Positions 47,964 to 56,768 of a DNA stretch of 64,000 nucleotides are shown here, one piece after another. The stretch comes from Aquabacterium sp. A7-Y. GTDB taxonomy: Bacteria; Pseudomonadota; Gammaproteobacteria; Burkholderiales; Burkholderiaceae_C. How positions within the stretch are numbered: the first letter of the stretch is position 1; each line of letters starts with the position of its first letter. Location: NCBI RefSeq assembly GCF_026153205.1, contig NZ_JAPFBW010000006.1:124001-188000 (forward strand), in the 5' to 3' direction. Made by a program: the position numbers and the translations under genes. The notes under the pieces were generated by a model, which was given only the letters and a program-made list of their open reading frames with translations, did not search any database and was not told where the DNA came from.

Positions 47964-50528
47964 GTGAGCCCCGCCTCCCTGCCTCTTCGCGCCCCTCGCC
48001 CCCCGGCCTCGCCGCTGCGCCGGCTGCTGTCGACCTACTCCTGGAGCGAGCTGCGCCACCATCCCTGGCGGCACCTCGCCGCCGTGCTGGCGGTGCTGCT
48101 CGGCGTGGCGCTGGCGTTTTCGGTGCACCTGATCAACCAGTCGGCGCTGAGCGAGTTCAGCGCCGCGGTGCGTGCCGTCAACGGCCAGCCCGACCTGGAG
48201 CTGCGCGGGCCGCAGGGCGGCTTCGACGAGGCACTCTACGAAGCCGTTGCCGCTCATCCACAGGTCGCCCACGCCAGCCCGGTGGTCGAGGTCCAGAGCT
48301 ATGCGAGACGCCCCGATGGCCGGCGCGTCGCGCTGCGCGTGGCCGGGATTGACGCCCTGGTCGTCGCGCCGCTGGCGCCGGCACTGCTGCCGCAGCTGGC
48401 GGAGAACGAGGACAGGCTGAACCTGTTCGCGCCCGGGGCGATCTCACTCAACGCTGCGGCGCAGCAGGCGCTGGGGCTGCGGCCGGGCGAGACCGTCGAG
48501 GTCCAGAGCGGGCTGGACTGGGTCCGCTTGCGGGTGGTCGGCAGCGTGGCCGCGGCCGGCCCGGCGCTGGGCGTGATGGACATCGCCGGGGCCCAGGCCG
48601 CCTTCGGCCGACTGGGCCGGCTCTCGCGCATCGACCTGCAGCTCGCCGCCGGGGCCTCGTCGGAGGCCGTGCGGCGCACGCTGGCGCTGCCGCCGGGCGT
48701 GCAGGCGGTCGGCCCGCAGGACGCGTCGGAGCGCATCTCCAATGTCTCGCGCGCCTACCGGGTCAACCTCACGGTGCTGGCGCTGGTGGCCCTGTTCACC
48801 GGCGGTTTTCTGGTGTTTTCGGTGCTGTCGCTGTCGGTCGCCAAGCGCCTGCAGCATTTCGCGCTGCTGGGCGTGCTGGGCCTGAGCGCTCGCGAGCGGC
48901 TGCAGCTGGTGGTGGCCGAGGCGGCGCTGCTGGGGGGGCTGGGCAGTGCGCTCGGCCTGGCGCTGGGCACCGGCTTGGCCGCGCTGGCGCTGCGCCTGCT
49001 GGCCGGCGACCTGGGCGGCGGCTATTTCCCCGGCGTCGCGCCCGGCCTGCAGTTCTCGTCGGCCGCCGCCCTGCTTTACGGCGGGCTGGGCGTGCTGGCG
49101 GCCTTGCTGGGCGGCTGGTTGCCCGCGCGCGCGGCGCAGGCGCTCGCGCCGGCGCAAGCGCTCAAGGGCCTGGGCGACCTGCAGAGCCGCCGCGGCCGGC
49201 GCGGCCTCGGACTGGTGCTGCTGGCCGGCGGCGCGGCTCTGGCGCTGCTGCCGCCGGTGGGCGGACTGCCGCTGTTCGCCTACCTGTCGGTGGCGGCCCT
49301 GCTGGTCGGTGGCATTGCCTGCGTTCCCGACGCCGTAGCGTTGCTGCTGGCCGCGCTCGGCCCGAGCCGCCAGCCGCAAGCGCTGCTCGCGGTGGAGCGG
49401 GCGCGCCGTATGCGCCACAGCGCCACGGTCGCGGTGGCCGGTGTGGTCGCCGCGCTCAGTCTTGCAGTGGCCTTGACCGTCATGGTGGCGAGCTTCCGGG
49501 ACTCGGTGGGACGCTGGCTGGACGCGGTGCTGCCCGCCGACCTGTATGTGCGCACCGCCGTCGATACGGCAAGCGCCGAGGCCGTGTTCCTGGCTCCCGA
49601 GCTGGTCGAGGCGGTGGCGCGGCTGGACGGTGTCGAGCGGCTCGAGACCCTGCGCATCACCAGCCTGACGCTGGCCCCGACACGCCCCGGCGTGGCCTTG
49701 ATCGCGCGTCCGCTCAGCGAGCCCGAGCGCAGCCTGCCGCTGACCGGCGAGCTGAAACCGGCCCGGCCGGGTGTCGTCGGCCTGTTCGTCAGCGAGGCCA
49801 TGGTCGACCTCTACGGTGCCCGGCCCGGCACCCGCCTGCGGCTGCCGCTGCCCGGGCCCGGCGGGCCGGCGCTCGAGGGCGAGGTGCGCGGCATCTGGCG
49901 CGACTATGTGCGCCAGCACGGCTCGGTCGTGATCGACAGCGCCGACTTCGTGCGCCACACCGGCGACACGCGGGTCAACGACCTGTCGCTGTGGCTGCGC
50001 GACGGCGCCTCCGCCGCGCAGGTGCAGGCCGGCATCCGGGCGCTGGGCGGCGCGGCCGCCCCGCTCGACTTCGCCTCGGCCGGCGAGATCCGGGCGCGCT
50101 CGCTACAGATCTTCGACCGCAGCTTCGCCGTCACCTATTGGCTGCAGGCGGTCGCCGTGGCGATCGGCCTGTTCGGCATCGCGGCCAGCTTCTCGGCCCA
50201 GGTGCTGGCGCGGCGCAAGGAGTTCGGCTTGCTGCGGCACCTCGGCTTCACGCGGGCCCAGGTGCTGGCGGTGGTGGCCGGCGAAGGGGCGGCCTGGACC
50301 GCGGCGGGCGCCGCGCTGGGATTGGCGCTGGGCCTGATGGTGAGCGTGGTGCTGGTGCACGTGGTCAACCCGCAGAGTTTCCACTGGAGCATGGACCTGC
50401 TGTTGCCTTGGGGCCGGCTGCTGGCGCTGTGCGCTGCGGTGGTGCTGGCCGGCAGCCTGACCGCCTACCTCGCCGGCCGCGCCGCGGCCGGGCGCGACGC
50501 GGTGCTGGCCGTGAAGGAGGACTGGTGA
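47964..50528 (+). CDS. FtsX-family ABC transporter permease (AttF-AttG-like fusion)
   Basis: This 854-residue inner-membrane permease has two FtsX-type modules. An N-terminal helix (LAAVLAVLLGVALAFSVHLI) and a large periplasmic domain (about 60-255) precede a helical bundle (LTVLALVALFTGGFLVFSVL, then AARAAQALAPAQALKGL-type loops). After a second periplasmic domain comes the final trio of helices, starting TYWLQAVAVAIGLFGIAASF with the loop RRKEFGLLRHLGFTRAQVL. One gene thus covers what attF and attG encode separately. A GTG start is inferred. Its stop overlaps the next gene, so permease and AttH are coupled. The exported substrate is unknown, probably lipid-like. Confidence 0.88.
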   Translation: MSPASLPLRAPRPPASPLRRLLSTYSWSELRHHPWRHLAAVLAVLLGVALAFSVHLINQSALSEFSAAVRAVNGQPDLELRGPQGGFDEALYEAVAAHPQVAHASPVVEVQSYARRPDGRRVALRVAGIDALVVAPLAPALLPQLAENEDRLNLFAPGAISLNAAAQQALGLRPGETVEVQSGLDWVRLRVVGSVAAAGPALGVMDIAGAQAAFGRLGRLSRIDLQLAAGASSEAVRRTLALPPGVQAVGPQDASERISNVSRAYRVNLTVLALVALFTGGFLVFSVLSLSVAKRLQHFALLGVLGLSARERLQLVVAEAALLGGLGSALGLALGTGLAALALRLLAGDLGGGYFPGVAPGLQFSSAAALLYGGLGVLAALLGGWLPARAAQALAPAQALKGLGDLQSRRGRRGLGLVLLAGGAALALLPPVGGLPLFAYLSVAALLVGGIACVPDAVALLLAALGPSRQPQALLAVERARRMRHSATVAVAGVVAALSLAVALTVMVASFRDSVGRWLDAVLPADLYVRTAVDTASAEAVFLAPELVEAVARLDGVERLETLRITSLTLAPTRPGVALIARPLSEPERSLPLTGELKPARPGVVGLFVSEAMVDLYGARPGTRLRLPLPGPGGPALEGEVRGIWRDYVRQHGSVVIDSADFVRHTGDTRVNDLSLWLRDGASAAQVQAGIRALGGAAAPLDFASAGEIRARSLQIFDRSFAVTYWLQAVAVAIGLFGIAASFSAQVLARRKEFGLLRHLGFTRAQVLAVVAGEGAAWTAAGAALGLALGLMVSVVLVHVVNPQSFHWSMDLLLPWGRLLALCAAVVLAGSLTAYLAGRAAAGRDAVLAVKEDW

Positions 50529-51637
50529 TGTCGAGACGCGGCTGGCTCAGGACGGCCGGCGGACTGCTGCTGGCGCCCGGCGTCGGATGGGCCCAAACCA
50601 CGCAGCCGCCTGCACCGCCCACCGTGCGGCGCGGCACGATGCTGGCCTTCCCGCGCGATTTCGGCGCGCACCCGGAGCACCGCACCGAGTGGTGGTACAT
50701 CACCGGGCGGCTGCAGGCGCCGGGCGAAGCCCGGCCCTTCGGCTTCCAGATCACGTTTTTCCGCTCGCGCGTCGACGCGGCGTCCGGCACCACCAGCCGC
50801 TTTGCCGCCACCCAGCTGGTATTCGCGCATGCGGCGCTGACCGATCTCGGCGCCGGCCGCCTGCTGCACGACCAGCGCATCGCGCGCGCCGGCTTCGGCA
50901 TCGCTGGCGCCTCGACCATGGACACCGACGTGAAGCTGCGCGACTGGCGCCTGACGCGCTTCGGTCCGCCCGGCCAGAGCCGCTACCGCGGTGTGCTGAC
51001 GGCCGCGGCCTTCGCGCTGGAGCTGGACCTGAACCAGACCCAGCCGCTGCTGCTGCAGGGCGACGCCGGTTACTCGCAGAAGGGGCCCTTGCCGCAACAG
51101 GCCAGCCATTACTACTCGCAGCCGCAGCTCGCCGTGCAGGGCCGCGTGAGAGTCGGCGACCGCTGGCACGCCGTGCAGGGCCGGGCCTGGCTGGACCATG
51201 AGTGGTGGAGCGAGGCACTGCTGGACCCGAGCGCGACCGGCTGGGACTGGATCGGCATGAACCTGGACGACGGCGGCGCACTGTGTGCCTTCCGCCTGCG
51301 CCGCGCCGATGGCAGCACCCTGTGGGCCGGCGGCAGCTTCCGCCCCGCGGGCAGCCCGAGCAGCCGCAGCTTCGCGGCCGAGGAGGTGCACTTCCTGCCC
51401 GGGCCGCGCTGGACCAGCCCGGCAACCCGCGCCAGCTACCCGGTGCGCTGGACGGTGGAAACGCCGGTCGGCCGGTACACCGTGCGGGCCCTGCTGGAGA
51501 ACCAGGAGCTCGACAGCCGCGGCTCCACCGGCGCGGTCTATTGGGAAGGGCTGAGCGAGTTGCTCGACGCGGCCGGCCGGCGCGTCGGCCATGGCTACCT
51601 GGAGATGACCGGCTACGCCGACCGGCTGCGGCTGTAG
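50528..51637 (+). CDS. AttH/CrtC-like lipocalin-fold protein, exported
   Basis: This 369-residue protein is related to AttH and carotenoid 1,2-hydratase CrtC, which share a double lipocalin-like fold. A leader with twin-Arg (MSRRGWLRTAGGLLLAPGVG) is followed by the hallmark EHRTEWWYITGRL, then FGFQITFFRSRV, GRAWLDHEWWSEAL and WDWIGMNLDDGGALCAFRLR. AttH-type proteins are encoded with ABC transporters and presumably handle a lipophilic cargo; a hydratase activity cannot be assumed. It overlaps the permease stop (TGATG) and ends the operon. Confidence 0.87.
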   Translation: MSRRGWLRTAGGLLLAPGVGWAQTTQPPAPPTVRRGTMLAFPRDFGAHPEHRTEWWYITGRLQAPGEARPFGFQITFFRSRVDAASGTTSRFAATQLVFAHAALTDLGAGRLLHDQRIARAGFGIAGASTMDTDVKLRDWRLTRFGPPGQSRYRGVLTAAAFALELDLNQTQPLLLQGDAGYSQKGPLPQQASHYYSQPQLAVQGRVRVGDRWHAVQGRAWLDHEWWSEALLDPSATGWDWIGMNLDDGGALCAFRLRRADGSTLWAGGSFRPAGSPSSRSFAAEEVHFLPGPRWTSPATRASYPVRWTVETPVGRYTVRALLENQELDSRGSTGAVYWEGLSELLDAAGRRVGHGYLEMTGYADRLRL

Positions 51638-51674
51638 GGCCGGCCCGGCAACACCGGCCGCCGCCCTGCCCGCC

Positions 51675-53246
51675 TCAATGCGCCCCGCCGGCGTCCGCGG
51701 CTGTCGCGCCGCCCTTCCTGGGCCGCGTCAACCACAGCATCGCGATGAGTGTGATGAAGAGGAAGGCCGAGGCCAGGAAGATGTCGTCCGCCGCGCGCGT
51801 GAAGGCCTGCTGGTCCATCAGCCGGTTGATCTGTGCCGCCGCCTGCTCGGGGCTCAGACCAGCTGCGGCGAGCCGGGCCATCGTCTCCTGCAACACCGGG
51901 TCGGTCGCCGGCAGGCGCTCGGCCAGGTGGGCGTGGTGCAAGGTCGCGCGGCTCTCCCACACCGTGGTGGACAGCGAGGTGCCCATCGCGCCGGCCGTGA
52001 TGCGCACGAAGTTGCTCAGTCCCGAGGCGGCCGGGATGCGCTCGGGCGCCAGCCCCGAGAGCACGATGGTGTTGAGCGGGATGAAAAAGAAGGCCATCGC
52101 CGCGCCCTGCATCAGGGTGGGCACCAGGATGGTCCCCATGTCGGCCTGGCTCGTGAAGTGCGAGCGCATCCACAGCACCAGCCCGAAGCCGAGGAAGGCC
52201 ACCGTGGCCAGCCAGCGCGGATCGACCTTGCTGACATTCCTGCCGACGAGGGGTGTCAGCAGGATCGCCAACAGCCCCACCGGCGCCAGCGCCATGCCGG
52301 CGGCCGTCGCGGTGTAACCCATGTACTGCTGCAGCCACAGCGGCAGCAGCACCACGTTGCCGAAAAACAGGCCGTAGGCGACCGCCAGCGTCAGCGAACC
52401 CAGCGCAAAATTGCGCCGGCCGAACAGGCGCAGGTCAACGATCGGATGCTCCTCGGTCAGCTCCCAGGCGAGGAACACCACGAAGCCGATGGCCGCGACC
52501 ACCGCGTAGGCAATGATCTCCTCGGAGTGGAACCAGTCCAGCTCCTTGCCCTTGTCCAGCATCATCTGCAGCGCGCCGACCCACAGCACCACCAAGGCGA
52601 TGCCCACCCCGTCGACCGGCAGCTTGCGGGTCGGCGTCTCGCGCCTGGCGTAGATGCGCCAGGTGATGGCGGCCGCGAGCAGCCCCACCGGCACGTTGAT
52701 GTAGAAGATCCAGGGCCAGGACACGTTGTCGGTGATCCAGCCGCCCAGCAGCGGCCCCATCACCGGGGCCACCAGGGTCGTCATCGCCCACATGCCGAGC
52801 GCGGAGCCGGCCTTGGACTTCGGGTAGCTGGACAGCAGCAGGGTCTGCGACAAGGGGATCATCGGCCCCGCCACCAGCCCCTGCAGCACGCGGAAGGCGA
52901 TCAGCAGCTCCAGCGAAGGCGCGAAGCCGCACAGCCAGGACGCCAGCACGAACAGCAGCACGCTTGCCGTGAACAGGCGCACCGCGCCGAAACGCTGCGT
53001 CAGCCAGCCGGTCAGCGGCACCGAGATGGCGTTGGCGACGCCGAAGCTGGTGATGACCCAGGTGCCCTGGCTCGGGCTGACGCCCAGGTCGCCGGCGATG
53101 GCCGGCAGCGACACGTTCGCGATCGACGAGTCGAGCACGTTCATGAAGGTCGCCAGCGACAGCGCCAGGGTGCCGAGCACCAGCGAGCCGCCTTGCAGCG
53201 GCGGGGGCGGCAGGTAGGCCGCCGGAGCTTGTGGAGTCGCGCTCAT
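51675..53246 (-). CDS. emrB: DHA2-family MFS multidrug exporter, EmrB type
   Basis: This 523-residue permease has 14 predicted helices. Landmarks are TFMNVLDSSIANVSLPAIAG (motif D1), GWLTQRFGAVRLF (motif A), RVLQGLVAGPMIPLSQTLLL and a motif C region PVMGPLLGGWITDNVSWPWI. It pumps drugs using proton motive force and works with the adaptor EmrA and an outer-membrane channel. Both partners lie directly upstream in the same operon (15-bp gap to emrA). The regulator marR heads the operon. Confidence 0.93.
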   Translation of the reverse strand: MSATPQAPAAYLPPPPLQGGSLVLGTLALSLATFMNVLDSSIANVSLPAIAGDLGVSPSQGTWVITSFGVANAISVPLTGWLTQRFGAVRLFTASVLLFVLASWLCGFAPSLELLIAFRVLQGLVAGPMIPLSQTLLLSSYPKSKAGSALGMWAMTTLVAPVMGPLLGGWITDNVSWPWIFYINVPVGLLAAAITWRIYARRETPTRKLPVDGVGIALVVLWVGALQMMLDKGKELDWFHSEEIIAYAVVAAIGFVVFLAWELTEEHPIVDLRLFGRRNFALGSLTLAVAYGLFFGNVVLLPLWLQQYMGYTATAAGMALAPVGLLAILLTPLVGRNVSKVDPRWLATVAFLGFGLVLWMRSHFTSQADMGTILVPTLMQGAAMAFFFIPLNTIVLSGLAPERIPAASGLSNFVRITAGAMGTSLSTTVWESRATLHHAHLAERLPATDPVLQETMARLAAAGLSPEQAAAQINRLMDQQAFTRAADDIFLASAFLFITLIAMLWLTRPRKGGATAADAGGAH

Positions 53247-53260
53247 GGGCGGGGACCGGC

Positions 53261-54568
53261 TCAGGAACGGCGGGCCAGGGCAACGCCGGCCTGCACGCCG
53301 GCGGCCGGCTTCGCCACGGTCTCACGGCGGATCGGCGCGTGCGCCCCGGAGCCGACGTTGCCCGCGATGATCTTCTGCACCAGCGCGTCGGCGTCGCGGT
53401 CGATCGGCTCGAACACCGTGGTCTGGGCCACCGGCGCGCGGCGCGGTGCGTCGGCCAGGGTCTTGCCGTCCAGATCGCTCACGTCGACACGCGCTTCCAT
53501 CGACAGGCCCACGCGCAGCGGGTGCGCCTCCAGCTCCTTGGGGTCGAGCGCGATGCGCACCGGCACACGCTGCACCACCTTGATCCAGTTGCCGGTCGCG
53601 TTCTGCGCCGGCAGCAGCGAGAAGGCGGCGCCGGTGCCGGCCCCCAGGCCGGCCACCCGGCCGTGGTACTCGACCTGGCTGCCGTAGACGTCGGCCGTGA
53701 GCGTCACCGGCTGGTCGATGCGCAGGCGCTGCAGCTGGCTTTCCTTGAAGTTCGCGTCCACCCACACCTGCTTGAGCGGCACGATGGACATCAGCGGCGC
53801 ACCCGCCTGCACACGCTGGCCCACCTGCACGCTGCGGCGGGCGATGTGGCCTTCCAGCGGCGCCGGCAGGTCGGCGCGCTTGAGCGCCAGGTAGGCCTCG
53901 CGCACGCGGGCGGCGGCGCGCTGCACGCTGGGGTGCTGCTGGACGCTGGTGCCTTCGGTGAGCGACTGGTTGGAGCCGAGCTGCTGGCGGGCCGCCATGA
54001 CGGCCGACTCGGCCGCCGCGACCGCGCTGCGCGCTGCAGCGAGCTGGGCATTGGCATGGTTGAACTCTTCCTTGCCGACCGCGCCGGTGGCCACCAGCGG
54101 GGTGCGGCGGGCCACGTCGTCCTGAGCCCGCGCGAGCTCGCTGCGGGCGCGCGCCAGGTCGGCCTCGCGCAGCGCGATCTGGGCCTGCAGTGCGCCGTTG
54201 TTGGCGAACAGCACGCGCACCTCGCGCACCGCCTGGGCCAGCTGGGCCTCGGCCTGCTCCAGCGCGACCCGGGCGTCGGCCGGATCGAGGCGCACCAGCA
54301 CCTGGCCGGCCTTCACGTAGTCGGTGTCGTCGGCCTCGATGGCGAGCACGGTGCCGCCCACCTGGGGTGTGATCTGCACCACGTGGCCTTGCACGTAGGC
54401 GTTGTCGGTGCTCTCGACCCGCCCGGCGAACAGCAGGTTCCAGGCGAGGCTGCCGCCGCCGACGAGCAGCACGGCGGCGGCGATCACGCCGAGCGATTTC
54501 TTGCGTCGCGCGCGGCGGGTGGCGTTGATGTCTTCGGCAGCGGCGGGCGCGTTGGAGGAATGGCTCAT
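53261..54568 (-). CDS. emrA: HlyD-family membrane fusion protein, EmrA type
   Basis: This 435-residue periplasmic adaptor has an N-terminal helix (KSLGVIAAAVLLVGGGSLAW), a lipoyl-like half (STDNAYVQGHVVQITPQVGG) and a long coiled-coil hairpin at about 110-240 (LEQAEAQLAQAVREVRVL, ARSELARAQDDVARR). The second lipoyl half (LPAPLEGHIARRSVQVGQRV) and a beta-barrel with VWVDANFKESQLQRLRI follow. It bridges EmrB and the outer-membrane factor encoded just upstream. The extra C-terminal 60 residues after the barrel are low-complexity and unusual in length. Confidence 0.92.
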   Translation of the reverse strand: MSHSSNAPAAAEDINATRRARRKKSLGVIAAAVLLVGGGSLAWNLLFAGRVESTDNAYVQGHVVQITPQVGGTVLAIEADDTDYVKAGQVLVRLDPADARVALEQAEAQLAQAVREVRVLFANNGALQAQIALREADLARARSELARAQDDVARRTPLVATGAVGKEEFNHANAQLAAARSAVAAAESAVMAARQQLGSNQSLTEGTSVQQHPSVQRAAARVREAYLALKRADLPAPLEGHIARRSVQVGQRVQAGAPLMSIVPLKQVWVDANFKESQLQRLRIDQPVTLTADVYGSQVEYHGRVAGLGAGTGAAFSLLPAQNATGNWIKVVQRVPVRIALDPKELEAHPLRVGLSMEARVDVSDLDGKTLADAPRRAPVAQTTVFEPIDRDADALVQKIIAGNVGSGAHAPIRRETVAKPAAGVQAGVALARRS

Positions 54569-54626
54569 GATGATGTTTCGGAATTCGATGGAAGGTGGGC
54601 GGCGTGCCAGGTCCTGGGGCGACGGC

Positions 54627-56081
54627 TCAGCTGTGCGGCGCGAAGGCGGCCTCGGCGGTGTAGCCGCCGCCGAGCGCGCGCATCAGGCCGATGCGGCTGT
54701 CGAGCGCGCGGGCCTTGAGGTCGGTGGCCTGGCGGCGCTGCGCGAGCACGCTGGTCTCGGCGCTGAGCACCGTCAGGTAGCTGCCGAGACCCGCGCGGTA
54801 GCGTTGCAGCGCCAGGTCGTAGGCGCTTTCGGCGGCCGCCGCGGCGGCCTGCTGCTCGCGCTGCTGGCGCAACACCGAGGCGGCGGAGGCGAGCTGGTCG
54901 GCCACCTCGTGCACCGCGTCGATCACCGCCGAGTTGTAGCTGCCGACGGCGGCGTCCAGCTCGGCGGTCTTGCCGCGCAGGCCGGCACGCAGGCGCCGGC
55001 TGTCGAAGACGGGCAGGTGGATGGCGGGGCCGATGCCGTACTGCTGGCTGCCGCTTTCGAGCAGCCGGTCCAGGCCGATCGAGGACAGACCGGCGAAGGC
55101 GACCAGGTTGACGTTGGGATAAAACTGCGCCTTCGCGGCGGCGACGTCGCGGCCGGCTGCTTCGACCCGCCAGCGGGCCGCCTCGACGTCCGGGCGCCGG
55201 CCCAGCAGGTCGACCGGCAAGCTGCCGGGCAAGGGCTGCTCGGCGACCGTGCCGAGACGGGGCTGCAGGGTCGCCAGCGCGGCCGGCGGCTGCGCCGTCA
55301 GCGCGGCGAGCGCATGGCGCGTCAATGCGATCTGCTCGTCCAGGGCTTCGAGCTGGCCGCGCGTTTCGGGCAGCGCGCCCTCGCCCTGGCGCAACTCGAC
55401 CGTGGTGTCCAGGCCGGCCTGCACGCGCTGACGGATCAGGCCCAGCAGCTCTTCGCGCTGTGCCAGCGCCCGTGCGCTGACCTCGCGCAGTTCCAGCAGG
55501 CGGGCCAACTGCACGTAGCTGCGCGCGACATTGGCGGCCAGCAGGACACGGGCCGCTTCGACATCGGCCTGCGCCGCTCGCTCGGCGCCCAGCGCAGCCT
55601 GCAGTGCCGCGGCGTGGCGGCCGAAAAAGTCGATCTCCCAGCTGGCGCCCAGTTGCAGCGTGGCGGTGGTGGCCATCGAGCCGGCCAGCGGCGGCGGCAC
55701 CATGCCGTTTTCGGTGTAGCGCTGGCGGGTCGCCTCCGCCTTGCCCTGCACCTGCAGGCCGCCCGCTGCATCGGCCAGACCGGTGGCCGCCGAAGCGCGC
55801 TGCAGCCGGGCTTGCGCGACCACCAGGCCGGGGTGGTCGGCCAGCGCGCGCTCGATCAGCGCATCCAGCGCCGGATCCTGGAAGTCGCGCCACCATTGCG
55901 GACGCACCGAGGCCGTGACAGGTGCCGACGCGCCGGCCAAGCCGGCCGCCTCGGGGCTGAACGCCCGGGCCTGAGGCTCGATGCCGGAGTAGCTGGCGCA
56001 GCCGGCAAGGGCCAGCGCAACCAGCAGGACCGCGCCCAGGCGCGGGCGCCAGGTGGGGCGTGAGGAAAGGGAGACGCTCAT
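54627..56081 (-). CDS. Outer-membrane efflux lipoprotein, NodT/OprM family
   Basis: This 484-residue TolC-like channel protein has a lipobox (VALALAGCASYSG). The two repeats of outer-membrane factors are visible: WWRDFQDPALDALIERALAD and ASWEIDFFGRHAAALQAALG in the first, RRPDVEAARWRVEAAGRDV and FYPNVNLVAFAGLSSIG in the second. It supplies the exit duct for the EmrAB-type pump encoded downstream. The ATG two codons after a TTG is chosen. A 12-bp palindrome (56106-56117), the probable MarR operator, lies 25 bp upstream of the start. Confidence 0.93.
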   Translation of the reverse strand: MSVSLSSRPTWRPRLGAVLLVALALAGCASYSGIEPQARAFSPEAAGLAGASAPVTASVRPQWWRDFQDPALDALIERALADHPGLVVAQARLQRASAATGLADAAGGLQVQGKAEATRQRYTENGMVPPPLAGSMATTATLQLGASWEIDFFGRHAAALQAALGAERAAQADVEAARVLLAANVARSYVQLARLLELREVSARALAQREELLGLIRQRVQAGLDTTVELRQGEGALPETRGQLEALDEQIALTRHALAALTAQPPAALATLQPRLGTVAEQPLPGSLPVDLLGRRPDVEAARWRVEAAGRDVAAAKAQFYPNVNLVAFAGLSSIGLDRLLESGSQQYGIGPAIHLPVFDSRRLRAGLRGKTAELDAAVGSYNSAVIDAVHEVADQLASAASVLRQQREQQAAAAAAESAYDLALQRYRAGLGSYLTVLSAETSVLAQRRQATDLKARALDSRIGLMRALGGGYTAEAAFAPHS

Positions 56082-56092
56082 CGTCAAACCTT

Positions 56093-56120
56093 GCTATAGC
56101 TGTATTTGCCTAGGCAACAA
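56093..56120 (-). promoter_or_regulatory. Internal promoter and MarR operator (TTGCCTAGGCAA) before the efflux genes
   Basis: TTGCCTAGGCAA (56106-56117) is a perfect 12-bp palindrome. On the minus strand TTGTTG (56115-56120), 16 bp and TATAGC (56093-56098) form a plausible sigma-70 promoter whose spacer contains the palindrome. Similar copies lie before marR, supporting autoregulated repression of the whole pump. Confidence 0.65.
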
Positions 56121-56156
56121 TCAAACCGAAAAAAGAGGAAGGAGCTGCCTCCCGCC

Positions 56157-56651
56157 TCAGCTGTCGGACCGCTCCTCCCCGCGCAGCGCTTCGCCGTTGG
56201 CGATCATGCGGCGGAGGTAGTCCTTGAGGGTCTGCCACTCGGGCTCGCTGAAACCGGCCAGGTGCGCGTTGAGCACCTCGGACAACACACCCGGGACTTC
56301 ATCGGCAAGGCGCTCGCCTTCCGGGGTCAGCTCGATCTGCACGACCCGCCGGTCCTGGGTCGAGCGCACGCGCCGGCACAGGCCCTTGCTTTCGAGCCGG
56401 TCGAGCAGGCGTGTCATCGCGCCGGTGTCGGTCTGCGTCTGGCGCGCCAGTTCGGCCACCGTGGTCGCCTGGAAGGCGCGGATCTTGTAGAGCGGGGCCC
56501 ACTGCACATGCGTCAGGCCCTGAGGCGCCAGGCGCCGGTCGACCGCGTTGGCGATCAGGCCCAGCACGCGGCGCATCAGATGGCCGACGCTCTCGTCGGC
56601 GGTGTAGCCGTCGGCGCGGTAAAACTCGGCAGGCTTGGGAACTCGGGACAT
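56157..56651 (-). CDS. MarR family transcriptional regulator, EmrR-like
   Basis: This 164-residue winged-helix protein has RRVLGLIANAVDRRLAPQGL, TTVAELARQTQTDTGAMTRL (recognition helix), RLESKGLCRRVRSTQDRRVV (wing) and LTPEGERLADEVPGV. It heads the operon for the outer-membrane factor, EmrA and EmrB genes, as EmrR does in E. coli, and should be relieved by the pump's substrates. The ATG is placed 7 nt after the -10 box TAATGT, so the mRNA is probably leaderless. Operator-like repeats overlap its own promoter. Confidence 0.92.
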   Translation of the reverse strand: MSRVPKPAEFYRADGYTADESVGHLMRRVLGLIANAVDRRLAPQGLTHVQWAPLYKIRAFQATTVAELARQTQTDTGAMTRLLDRLESKGLCRRVRSTQDRRVVQIELTPEGERLADEVPGVLSEVLNAHLAGFSEPEWQTLKDYLRRMIANGEALRGEERSDS

Positions 56652-56658
56652 GGGCAAG

Positions 56659-56692
56659 ACATTACTTGTCTAGGCAAACATTGTCAAGGCAA
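56659..56692 (-). promoter_or_regulatory. marR promoter (TTGACA-17-TAATGT) overlapped by two operator-like repeats
   Basis: Minus-strand TTGACA (56682-56687) and TAATGT (56659-56664) are 17 bp apart. TTGTCTAGGCAA (56666-56677, one mismatch from the perfect palindrome) fills the spacer. A second, weaker TTGTCAAGGCAA (56681-56692) covers the -35. The centres are 15 bp apart. Binding would block polymerase, fitting autorepression. Confidence 0.72.
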
Positions 56693-56756
56693 CAACTTCA
56701 CGTCGGGCCGTGAAGCCCACTCAGCCGGTGCCACCGCGCCGGCTCGCCCCCTCCCC

Positions 56757-56762
56757 TACACT
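56757..56762 (+). promoter_or_regulatory. Candidate -10 (TACACT) directly before the ABC exporter gene
   Basis: TACACT is followed by GCGCCG and the ATG at 56769. The 6-nt spacing repeats the leaderless pattern. The marR operators lie about 65-90 bp upstream, so MarR might also affect this divergent gene. Confidence 0.4.
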
Positions 56763-56768
56763 GCGCCG

